From Branchiostoma floridae (Eukaryota; Chordata; Leptocardii; Amphioxiformes; Branchiostomatidae): a stretch of 64,000 bases of DNA. Each line of letters begins with the position of its first letter. Within the stretch, counting starts at the first letter, position 1. The notes below the pieces were generated by a model. That model saw only the letters and a list, made by a program, of their open reading frames with translations. It was not told where the DNA came from and made no database searches. The stretch lies in the NCBI RefSeq assembly GCF_000003815.2, contig NC_049997.1, positions 2,284,484 through 2,348,483 of the forward strand. The letters run 5' to 3'. Made by a program: the position numbers and the translations under genes. Positions 37,263 to 50,200 of this stretch are shown here, in pieces.

Positions 37263-37361
37263 ACATGCACAAGACAGACTGGGCTGTGTACCAGATCTCA
37301 AAACTCAAGCGATTCATGGACATGGTCAAGTTCTCCATGCAGGTAAAACCTTACACACACA

Positions 37362-37394
<33 letters not shown>

Positions 37395-37493
37395 ACATGC
37401 ACGAGACTAACTGGGCTGTGTACCAGATCTCAAAACTCAAGCGATTCATGGACATGGTCAAGTTCTCCATGCAGGTAAAACCTTACACACACA

Positions 37494-37526
<33 letters not shown>

Positions 37527-38157
37527 ACATGCACGAGACTAACTGGGCGGTGTACCAGATCTCAAAACTCAAGCGATTCATGGACATGGTCAAGTTCTCC
37601 ATGCAGGTGCAGACTTGGGGAAAACACACATACACGCAAACACATGCGCACACACTAGAGGACATTTTACAATCATGCTTTTTACTTGTATTCTGAAAGA
37701 AAGTCAGCTACAGTTTCAAAAAAGCAGTCCTGGCCATGGTACTGAATCACTACCACCTCACTCTCTAACCACATGCCTATATTAATTTCATTGTCATACT
37801 TGGGTTCCAATAGCATTTGATACTGGTGTTTTGGACTGTGATAACTTGGGTTATTACATGGGGTTCTACTGTTATCGTACAGACTTCCTTAGAACCATTT
37901 GAATGCATTTTGAGTGTGCCGTTATTGATAAATTCATGTATTGGATTCGGACATCAGAATGGCTGTTATCTTTTCTGTTTGTTTGAGGACACCAATTTCT
38001 GGATGTGTTTCCTTGGTTGGGTATGACATAAGTGCATCACAACACAGTGTATGCACAACAGCTGACATGCTGACCCTGTTTTGTGCGCAGGACTCCCTGA
38101 GATACCTGGTGCAGGATTCCCTAGTGGCCTTCGTACAGATGACACCTGACACTTGGT

Positions 38158-38216
<59 letters not shown>

Positions 38217-41200
38217 CAACAGTTAACATAATGTCCCTGTTTTGTGCTCAGGACTCCCTGAGATACCTGGTGCAGGATTCCCTAGTGGCCTTCGTACAGA
38301 TGACACTCGACGCCTGTCACTCTGTCCTGGAACTGCAGGAAGACTTCGCCTGGGGCAACGACCTCATCGTCTCCAAGTTCAAGTAAGTCTGAGGCTCTTA
38401 ACCCTCAAACTGTCAAGCCCGGATATATCCGGCACACATATACATGCCTTGTGTCCTGCACCCGGATTATATCCGGGATAGTGTATTTCCCCAAAGTAGC
38501 AGCTTTGCGTGTGTGTAGCGCACGACCCCGAAAGCTAGGGACGTCGGCCTTGTTCGGGGGTTTCTTTTTGGAGGTCAGCGGCCAGCCCTGGCACCAATAG
38601 CATTTTATAGGGCTGAAACTCTGGCAGTTTAAGGGTTAAAAGTTTATTGATAAGAGCCTTTTTGTGTGGATGTCAAACAAGTAACAATTTGAATTGTAGG
38701 TTGATGCAACGGTTACTTTTTCTCTACAAACGGTTTTGGCAGCTTCTCTGCCACCATCTTGAGTAAGTCTGAAGCTCTCAAAAGTTTAAGAACATTTCCT
38801 TGTGTGGATGTCATCAAGTAACAATTTGAATTGTTGGTATGCAACGGTTACGTTTTCTCTACCAATGGTTTTGACAGCTTCTCTGCCGCCATCTTGAGTA
38901 AGTCTGAAGCTCTTAAAAGTTTAAGAACCTTTCCTTGTGTGGATGTCAAACAAGTAACAATTTGAATTGTAAAGTATGGAACCTTTTCTCTACCAATAGT
39001 TTTGGCAGCTTCTCTGCTGCCATCTTCAGGGAAAAAAGATCTTTCTCTTTGTCTTGTCGTGGCATGATTACTAGAACAAGGATGCATTCTCTAAAACTGT
39101 TTCTTCTTGGCCGTTGTGACAAAAAGTGGCAAGGATATGTTCCCAAATGGGACCCCTCGTTACAATTTGAAATTGCACAATTTTAGTAGTTGTATGATAA
39201 AACAATCGGCAGTTTTGATTAGGCATCACTTCCATCTAGAATTGTTAATTTTTTTGGGCAATATTTCCTTTTTTAAATGATTTGGACTGCTAACGTTATG
39301 TCAAAGACATTATAATTGGAGAGCGATAAGTATAACACAATTTTATTTGTGTTACAGGCCCAAGAAGAATGCGCTGTTCCTAGTTGACCTGGTCCTGGAC
39401 AACCAGGGCGTCCATTTCAGCACACCGCTGAACAGTTTTGACACCTCCATGGTGGGGCTGTTCGACAAGGGCATCTCTGCTACAGCTGCTGTGCCACAAC
39501 TGGAGAAGGTATGTAATCAAGAACATATTGGTCCAACCTTGTTATAAATAAAAAGTCTACAAGGACAGATTTAGAGCTGAAAATCACTCACTCACTCACT
39601 CACCATCACTCATTATCATCTGTTCCTTGTCTTGTGAGGGTTTAGATGTGCTAAATAAATGTAGATAAAATGTTGTACTTTAATGGCTAATTGTCATTTA
39701 GGATTACAGCAAACTTTTTTCAGTCATGCTGCAATTTTGCTTGGTTTAAGTTGAAGGTCACTACAGCTTATACTTATTGTACATGGTCTCCATCTTATGT
39801 TTAGAAGGTATCCCCCTGCTGTTCTGATACAGTAATAAATCTAGATAAAGGATACACACAAAAGGATACACACTCAGGTTTTCTTTTCTTGCATTATGTT
39901 ATAAATTTAACTTTATTATTCAAATGAACAAATTGATAATGAAAAGGAAATAGATAGATCTACAGATGCAAACATAGACCTTGGATCCAAAGTAAAAAGC
40001 TTCTTTTATATATATATAATAGTAAGATAAAATTTTCTGAAAAATAATTTGAAATGTTCTGTTTTTTACAGTATGTTCTGGAGGATATGTTCTGGTCCGG
40101 AACGCCTCTGCTAGAGTCAGTCGGCCAGCATGAGCCATTTGTGGAGGAGTTGAGAGAAACTCTGCGGAGAGCAATCAGGAAGGCTTTCATCCCGATGAAG
40201 GCATACGCACAGCAGTACGAGCAGTACCTGGAACTCAACGCCTTGGACATCAACGCCTACATCAAGTAAGTTCTACCAAATTGAAATAAGCTGTTTCCCA
40301 GTTTGAATTGCGCATGCACAGTGGGATGTGTTGTGGGTAATATGTCAAAGTTGAAGGCCCTTGAGAGACAAACAAAGCAGGTCTGGACATTGTATCAAGC
40401 ACAGTCTAGAAAAGAATTTCAACTCAGAAAATATCATATATAATATGTTATCAATGGTAAAACTATGATCATTGTGTGACGCATTTGTTTTGTTTTATCA
40501 CAGAACTGACAACTCACAGAAATTGACAGCTTTCATTTCAAATGCATTGATTCATTAGATTTATGAAACAATAATATTAAGCAGACTTTGTTGATATTTT
40601 TAGAACAATTTTTAGAACATGCTTTTGCTAATCCTATGAAAAACGTCATTCATTTGATTAATTTTTTACCATCTATAGGGAGTTTGACTCCCAGGAGAAC
40701 ACAGCTGCGCAGGTGAAGGCTGAGGTGGACCTGCACCTGCGGGAAAAGGAGAAGATCGAGAACACCATCCCGTCCAGCGTGGTGATTGGTCCGTTCTGGC
40801 TGAGCACGGACAGCGTCCGACAGAATCTGGCCAAAAAGAGGAAGGCTCTCGCCAGTGCCGTGTTGGAACTGCTGGCCAAGAAGTTAGCTGTCCAGGCAAA
40901 TGAGGTAAAGACAGATAAATGAAAGAAAAATAAAATTTGATATAAAAGATCATTTTGTAAATGGATGAATATAATTGTATTGCTATATTAATTTTCAGTC
41001 CCTTCAGTAGCTTTACAGAGCTGTGAAGAATTTAGGTTGATCCCTGCATGGAAACAATTGTATGGCATTGAATGGGCAAGTGGCTATGGTAGTGGATACA
41101 AAATTGAAAGGTCCTGGGTTCTACTCTTGGTATTCCTTACTAGATGATGCGTCCTTTGGAAAGACACTTAACACATCTTCCCTCATTTGGTTGGGGAGGT

Positions 41201-44200
41201 ATAAGACTGTAGAAGGAGAGGGATGGGCTTTGCCTGCTGATATTGTGCCCTAGACACAGTTGTTAACAGTGACCCACTGTCCCAATACTGCCTCAAAAAG
41301 GCTTATAATGGGACTGCCTTTTTTGTACCCAAAAGATACAATCATTCTTAGGATTTAGCTGTCCTGTAACCTTGGATGTTTAACTGAAATGATTCCAATG
41401 AGTAGATGAATTGAAAAATAGTAACTGTTATGTCTTCATTGTTTTCTTCTTCCAGGCCTGTGAAGCCTTCAAAGGCATCTCCAGGAAGCTGTATGACAAG
41501 CCCAACTCTATTGAGGAGCTGGCAGAACAGAGGGAGTGGATGAAGACAATTCCTGAGGCACTCAAGACACATGAGGTTTGTTTAGAGCAAGGTTAACCCC
41601 TAAGCTGCCAGATGTGTATACATGCACGATACTGTGTCTTCTGGGGGAATACCCTAGCCCACCAAGGTGCAACACCCAGAGCATGACACACAGAAAAGAT
41701 GATAGAAAAGTGAGAAGTAAGGGGCAAAAATGGTTGAAAAGAAACAGAGAGAAAATCTTGACTAGAAAGTTGACACAGGAATGCAGACTGGAGGATTGTA
41801 AATGATGATAGAAGAAAAAAAAGTTTTGTTCTCTAAAAACAAAGGAAAATTAATCAAAATAGACTTTGGTGAATTTCCATTGATTGTTCGAAAGTTTGCA
41901 ACCAACGTTAATTAAATTAACAACATTCATCTTGATGTGATAACAGCCTCTGGAATAAATCTACTAGATATTTAGTGAAAAGAAGTCAGTATCCATGTGT
42001 TTGTCTCATTTTCCCATCCTCAGGAGGCAATTAACAAGGCCATGACAGACTATGAGCTGATTGAAGAGTTCTACTACAACTTGTCGCAGGATGACTTCAA
42101 TGCCAAGTAAGTACTACCAGATAGACGTAACATTTCTAAAGAATATTCAACAGTTACGGTTTGTGCACTATATATAATAAGCCCATCACTCAGTCTACAA
42201 GGCTTTGATCGCTTTTGTTGTCACATTCAAAAGTTGCCACAGACTTGTGTGTTCGCATTTTCAACTTAGAATTTACCTTATTATATTGGATAGGGCTCGT
42301 GGACCTACAAACATCCACTGATACATGAAATTGCATATCTATCACTAAACTTAGTAAACTTGGTCTGGGCATATTACTGCGGAAAAAGTTGTTTACACCT
42401 TGTAGACTTTTAATCTATTAATCAATTTTCTTGCTTTGTGACAGGCGTTAGAAACCAAAAACATTTTCTGAAATTTTTCCAATGTTTGCAGGTAACCTAA
42501 TCAAGCATATCCGTTGTTTTTAAACCCAGTGTATTTAGGGATATCAAGTCGACAGAGAGTAGATTCAAACTACAACATTTGTAACACTGTGCGAATATTT
42601 TCAGGTGGACAGCGATCGGCTGGCCGCACAAGATCGTGGACCAGATGGACATGACCCTGCAGCAGCTGGAGGAGGATGAGGACCGGTTCCGCAAGATTCA
42701 GCTGTCTGACCAGAACAACTTCCAGGACAGACTGGACACACTACAGGTCTGTATCACTGGAGTACAGAGGTTACTGGTTCTATTCCCATTCTGTATTCTG
42801 AGTGCTTGAAATACAGATCATGGCAACTTGAGTGAGTCAAAAGCCAGGTTGCACTATCAACATTTAAGGTTTTCCCACTTCCAAGTTATTCTTTTCTTCA
42901 AATCAGCTACTTATCCATGATATTTTTTTCTGGTTACATGTAACTACTTAATGTTTTATCTTATCAAAAGATAAAACAAAAGCTTAATGCACGGACGTGG
43001 GGGGAAAAGTGGTGTTCCAACTACTAAATTTGAGGTTGCCCACTATGCTACCTGTGTTTGAAATTTAAGTTGTGCCAAGCAAAATGTGGTTGTTTGCAAG
43101 TGTGCAAGTGGGTATTTTGAGCACCTCCCCCCTCCCACTCTGTTTACTTTTAATCTGAGTTAATGCGGACCTTGTTAAAAGTTCTATAGTTCTTGCCCAG
43201 ACTGATTCTATCTATTCTTCTTCTCCAAACATTTTGTCTTTGTCATATTCTTATTGTAATATGGTGTTTATAACTGTTTCACCTGCCATTTCAGATGGTT
43301 GTTGCCGGCTTTGCTGCCCACACGGACATCAGCAAGGCCCATGAGATTGCCAACGAGGTGCGGCGCATCAGCAAACAGCTGAAGGAGAGTCAGGAGCTGG
43401 CTCAGACCTACAACAACAGGGAGAGACTCTTCGAGATGCCTGTCACTGATGTAAGTACTATTATTACCTACAACAACAGGGAGAGACTCTTCGAGATGCC
43501 TGTCACTGATGTAAGTACTATTATTACCTACAACAACAGGGAGAGACTCTTCGAGATGCCTGTCACTGATGTAAGTACTATTATTACCTACAACAACAGG
43601 GAGAGACTCTTCGAGATGCCGGTCACTGATGTAAGTACTATTATTACCTACAACAACAGGGAGAGACTCTTCGAGATGCCTGTCACTGATGTAAGTACTA
43701 TTATTACCTACAACAACAGGGAGAGACTCTTCGAGATGCCTGTCACTGATGTAAGTACTATTATTACCTACAACAACAGGGAGAGACTCTTCGAGATGCC
43801 TGTCACTGATGTAAGTACTATTATTACCTACAACAACAGGGAGAGACTCTTCGAGATGCCTGTCACTGATGTAAGTACTATTATTACCTACAACAACAGG
43901 GAGAGACTCTTCGAGATGACTGTCACTGATGTAAGTACTATTATTACCTACAACAACAGGGAGAGACTCTTCGAGATGACTGTCACTGATGTAAGTACTA
44001 TTATTACCTACAACAACAGGGAGAGACTCTTCGAGATGCCTGTCACTGATGTAAGTACTATTATTACCTACAACAACAGGGAGAGACTCTTCGAGATGCC
44101 GGTCACTGATGTAAGTACTATTATTACCTACACCAACAGGGAGAGACTCTTCGAAATGCCTGTCACTGATGTAAGTACTATAATTATTACCTTTGCCAGA

Positions 44201-47200
44201 TGGCTAAGATTATGTTTTGGGCGTGTTTGTGTGTCTGTCTGGACATGCTGTGGTCGTGAGTGGTAGATAGCCCTTGGGGGAGAGAGTAAGTGCTGTGAGT
44301 TTGGGCCCCCAGCATTTTTTTTTAACTGCAGGCTCCGGTTTCCTTTCAAACTTTGGACGAGAATGACTCGAGGACTTGTTGACAGATCGTCATGATTTTG
44401 TATGTAGATAAAATGAGTGATGACTCTTCGTGATGCCTGTCACTGATGTAAGGGCTATCATTATGTTTACTTGAGGGGAAGATATTGGTTTTGCTCGGTT
44501 TCTTCTTCCTCCCCTTCTCCTCCAAATAGATAAGGTCAATGACCTGGACCAGACGGCTGTCACCATGGTTACTAGTAAAAGTAGCAAACGCCCCGTGGTG
44601 TTCAATTATATAATGTACCAAGTGGCTGGGAGGGCTGGAAACCATATGAATGTGTTTTAAGTTTGAGTAAAGATTTATCCATACATTTGATTGTAATAAA
44701 GCCAATTGAGCATCTGTATTCAACTTTTTCTTTCTGCTGTTTCCAACAGTACCAAAAGCTGGCGAAGATGGTGCGTAACTTCGAGCCATACAGGAACCTG
44801 TGGCTAATGTTTAGCATCTGTGATCAACATTTCTTTCGTTGTCTTCCTGATATTTCTTACAGTACCAAAAGCTTGCAAAGATGGTGCGTGACTTCGAGCC
44901 ATACAGGAACCTGTGGCTGACCACGTCTGACTGGCTGAAGTGGCATGAGAGCTGGATGACCGATCCGCTGACCACCATCGATGCAGAGGCTCTGGAGACA
45001 CAGGTCAACAACTCCTACAAGACCATGCACAAGTGTGTCAAGCTCTTCAAGGATGTGCCAGGTGGGCTGATCTTAGCTTTTTCTTGAAGTTGCTGGAATT
45101 GGTTTTAATCTGAGAAAACTGAATAATGGGAAAAGCAGCTACTAGTAGGAGGATGTCTCAAAGGGAGGCGAAAAAGATGTTCACAAGTCAACAGCTTTTT
45201 CACCATCTAAATCATCATTTCTACCTCTGAATGTTATTTCTGAGCAATCACAATTGATTTTTTCACCTTCAATATATTGTAAAAGATGCACAAAGATACA
45301 TTGTATGCATATAAGATTGCGACAGATATGTCATTTCTCAGCCTTTACTGGATGTTGTATCAGACTGAGTGTAAAATACAATGATATTTCTATAGATAAT
45401 GATGATATTGTGACAGCTGTGTTTATCAAATCATCAATATCAAATGAATGTTTCCCATTTATCCACCTCTCGCAGGCTGCCAGCTGGTTGCTACAGAGAT
45501 GCGTACGGGTATCTGACGCAGTATAATACAGTTGATGTTTTCCAAATCTCAAACATCATAGTTTTATTCTATCATGATAAAATGTGACAGTTGTGTTTAT
45601 CAATATTTCCCATTAATCCACGTTTCCTACTCCCGTCTCTCGCAGGCTGCCAGCTGGGTGTTAATGTGCTATTCTGGATGTTGTGTCTGTAAAGTATACA
45701 AAGAAAGACAAAGATAAACTGGAAAGGGTACAGAACCAAGCTGCCAGATTCTGTACAAACAACTACAGCAGAGATGCTAGTGTTACCAAAATGAAAACAG
45801 ATCTGCAGTGGACATCACTTGAAGACAGGAGGAAAATGTCCAGACTTTGTATGATGTACAAAATGACCAATAAACTGGTGGACGTACCGACTGATAAGTA
45901 TCTAACACCAGCTCAAAAACGAACTAGAAACAGTCATGCTTTCAAGTACCAGAGTTACCAACCTAGGATTGATGTGTTCAAAAATTCCTATTTCCCCAGA
46001 ACTATTGTAGAGTGGAATATGTTATCACCAAGCACAGTAGGGGCGTCTTCTCTGGATAGTTTCAGAGAACACTTGCATATAGGTGTGCAAAAGTTAGGTG
46101 TGATGAGTCGTTCAGTGTAATATAACCAGCTGCTGCCGCGCCGCGTGCCTGCGAAGCTGGTGTGTTACGCCGAAGGGCGGTTATACCGGCTATATAGATA
46201 CAGATACAGATACAGAAAGTGCAGTTGATGTTTTCCAAATCTCAAACATGTACTTTTATTCTATAAAATGTGACAGTTGAGTTGTGTTTATCAACATTTC
46301 CGATTAATCCAATAATTTTCTAATTCCGTCTCTCGCAGGCTGCCAGCTGGTTGCCACGGAGATGCGTACGGGAATCGAGGAGTTCCGCCCGTACATCCCG
46401 CTCATCCAGGGCCTGCGGAACCCCGGCATGCGTAACCGCCACTGGGAGCAGCTCTCCTCCGAGCTGGGCTTCCCTGTCCGACCCAAAGCCAGTCTGACCT
46501 TTAGCAAGTGTCTTGATATGAAGTTGCAGGACCATATCGAAGTCATTGCTAAAGTCGCAGAGGTGGCTGGGAAGGAGTACTCCATCGAGCAGGTTGGTCT
46601 CGTTCCCAGGCTGGACCGCAGGACTCAACGGCTTTTCCTTCAACACTATTATAAATCTTCATCCTTCAAATTGGTCCCTTCTCTTCAACACCACTTCTCT
46701 TTAAGATTATTCACTTTAGATTTCTAAGTCTTCATCTCTTAAGTTCACCAGGTCCTTTAAAACCAGTAAGGATTCAACAGCTTTTCCTTCAACACCACTT
46801 CTCTTTAAAATTATCCGCTTTTTTAAAAACTTTGTCCTTTAAATTGGTCCCTTTCTACAACACCACTTCTCCTTAAGATTATCCGCTTTTGTCCTTTAAC
46901 TTGGTCCTTGAAAGCCACTAAGGACTCAACGGCTTTTCCTTACATATTTTCACTTTGAAATTATCCCCTTAAAATTTGTACATTTTCACTCTTTAGATTG
47001 GTCTTTTAAAACCACTAAGGACACAACTGCTTGTCCTTACACCACTCCTCTTTATGATTCCCATTTTTGAAAATTTCTGTCCTTTAAATTTGTGATTTTA
47101 AAACATATAAAGAACAACTTCTCCTTATTCCATTGTCCCTCTCTTTAAAATTATCCTCGTTTGACACTTCTTTCCAGAAATTGAGGCTCCTTTTCCCATT

Positions 47201-50200
47201 GTGTGCTTAAGTTTCTCATTGCTTGTGTGACGGATTTGCAAGAAAACTTTCTTGGTTGATATCACATACAACATAACTTGTGTAGGAATCATGATCTGTT
47301 TTGATCAAAATCTAATACAAAAGTTAGATTAAAAACAGCCTACACATTTCCTGACATTAAAGCTTTTCCTTCTTTATTTCTTTATTTGAATTTACCACAT
47401 GCAAAAACAAGTGGAAGGGAGGACAAAACAGGTGTATCAACACCTTTACAAGTTGTCCTTATAAAGAACATAAACATTTTAAGCAGAAAATGAATTGAAA
47501 ACAGTAGTACACTTTCTTTAATTTTTCATCTTCATTTACTTTTGTAGTATGATTATGATTTTAAGATCCAGAAGTTAGGTCAAAGCAAGATGTTGTTTAA
47601 CTTAAAGAGCAATAACAGCCCTTTTAAGGTACATAACAATTATATACAAATGAGAACAAGTTTAAGATAATAACATAAAGTAACGATATAATCACATAAA
47701 GCCATTGACAAAACCTGACAGATGTCTAAGGATTTTTTTAAACATTCATGATAACAACTGTCCAAAAAGCTGGCAGTCAGAGTTGTTGTTTTTTAGAGTT
47801 GGAAACTTTCAGTCCAGGTTTGACAAACCCCGTCAAATGACCAGATTTTTCTAAACATTCCGTACAATAGTCCAGAAGCTGAAAGTTTGGAAACACTAAG
47901 AAAATTTTAGCATCAGGAAGCCAGCAAGAGTTTGCAGCCAGTTTAGGGAACCCAGCTGTGAAGCTGTACTGACCAGTCACTGCCCACCTGACCAGTCAGT
48001 CTAACGTACATGTAGGCTGCAGCAGCACACATGTAGGGTAGACTGGGAGTACAGGCAGGGTGGGCCATGACTGGCTGGGCGGCTTCTACAGTCTGAGATG
48101 GAGTTGTTGTTTTTTAGTAAGTTCAGATCAGTTGGATTCAGTTGGGTCGAACAGTTAAAGCTAGTTCAAATTGCTGTTCTGCTGTTTTTTTTTTGTTTTG
48201 TTTTTGGAGTTCAGCTTTGAGTTTATTTATTTATGTTCAGCTTTGAGTTCAGCTTTGAATTCATTCAAGGTAGCTATAATACTCTAAGACAGTTTTGAAT
48301 CTTAGAAAAAGGAGGTTTTTTTTTAGCAAGTTCAGATCAGTTGGATTCAGTTTGGGTCTAACAGTTCAGTTCAGTTCAGTTCAGTTAAAGCTACATCAAA
48401 TTACTGTAAGTTCTGCTGTTTTTTTTTTTTAATTTGGACTTACAGCTTTTATTCAAGGTTACTGATCTAAGTCAGTTTTGAATCTTTAAGTCAGATTCTG
48501 TAATAATTGAGTTTCAATACTTTTGATTCAAATTGTTCTTTTGTTTTTGTTGATGAATTAAAGCACAAGATTTAGAGTCTATTGTGTTGGAGGTTCAATC
48601 TGTTACAATGTTTTCAGATAGTTCAAATTCCCATGAGAATTATCCCTTGCATCTTTTGTTGTTCCAACAAACCATCTTACATGTTGTGCTACCGCTAGCC
48701 ACATTCTCTACATGCTGTTGGATGTTGTTTGATAACATTTGTTAAAATACAGTGTGTTTTCTCAATTAACTTAGTTCTATTGTTCAGAGAAGACAGAGGT
48801 TTTGTAGATACAGGTAGGTCCTACAAACAAAGAGAGCTAGAGAGATGATAAAGAGAGGAAAGGGAGATTCTGAAGAAACCTGCATCACTATAATACCAGA
48901 CATGCAAGCAAACTTTAAGAATGTATGATGCGGTAGGTAAGTAGACATACACTCATGTCGCCATCAACATTTTCATTCTAACCATATATCCATCTAGGCC
49001 TTGGACAAAATGGAGGCTGAGTGGGACCCCATCAAGTTCGAGATCATCGCGTACAAAGAGACGGGTACGTACATCCTCCGCAGTTCTGATGAGTCGTCCC
49101 AGCTATTGGACGACCACATCGTGATGACGCAGAGCATGTCCTTCTCACCGTACAAGAAGCCTTTCGAGGAGAGAATCACCACCTGGGAATCCAAGCTGAA
49201 AATGACACAGGTGTGAACTTGGGTTTTCTGTTCTGATGATGATTGATTGATTTGCAACAAGTGCACACACATACTGTTGCAGCCTTACCTGGCTCAGGAT
49301 TGGACAAGTTTTCTAAAATTGACTTGTCCTATCGGGCAAGTACTTAAAAAATTTACTTGCCCGAACCAACTTTTCACTTGCCCGAAATGTAAATGACATT
49401 TTTCTATGTATATTCATGGCCTTCAATGGAATTTTTGTTATTGGCTCTATTTTCCGTGTTAATCAATGCTTGATGTCATGACTTTGAAAAGTAGCAAGTA
49501 CATCAAAATCTCACTCAATGGAGAAAAGCTAACTTGTCCGATCGGGCAAGTGGGGAAGGACATGCACTTGCCCGATTGGCATTTTCACTTGCCCGGGACT
49601 ATAGGGCTAGTGGACTTGTTTATCCCTGCCTGGCTGAATTGCTGAAAGTATTAGACATAAACATTTCTTAAAATTCATTCAACAATTCTACACTAGAAGG
49701 TAAGGTGCTACGTATGGGGTGACTATCATGTATACTTTGATCTCTAGCCTTACAAGAATTTTACAAGAATTCTTATTTAAGCCCCTGTTACCTGTTTCAC
49801 CTGCTTGTTGATTGCCAGAAGGCTGTCAAAATAAACAAAAGAATGGAGTGTACAATTATGTCACCTGAAAAGATACCTTATCACACTAGATAGGACTTGA
49901 AGACCTGTGAACATCAGCCAATCTCTACCAATTAGGGATGAGAAGGGGGAAGGGGCAATGGATTATCAGTAAACAAAAAGCTTCAGAATCAGAGGTTGAT
50001 ATTTAGTGATGAGGACCCACCTCAGTGTGAAGCACTGGAAATGTGGCGATGATAACGATTATGAAAAAGTTATGCATTGCCAATTGGTTTAATCACTAAT
50101 TTTGCACAATGCCAAGTATCACCAACAAATAAAAATATCCATTAGTTTATAGCTCTTTGAAACAAGCTGTTTTGCGACATATAAAACAAACAAACAAACA

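Noticed and set aside
37199-37696. Additional full exons from the four exon 11 copies
   Set aside because: Copies lack the 5' half of the exon and have no acceptor of their own; spacing breaks the frame.
43295-44266. 323-residue single protein with 20-residue repeats
   Set aside because: It is exon 19 of DNAH1 plus the 60-bp donor array. The frame is real dynein only up to the donor used.
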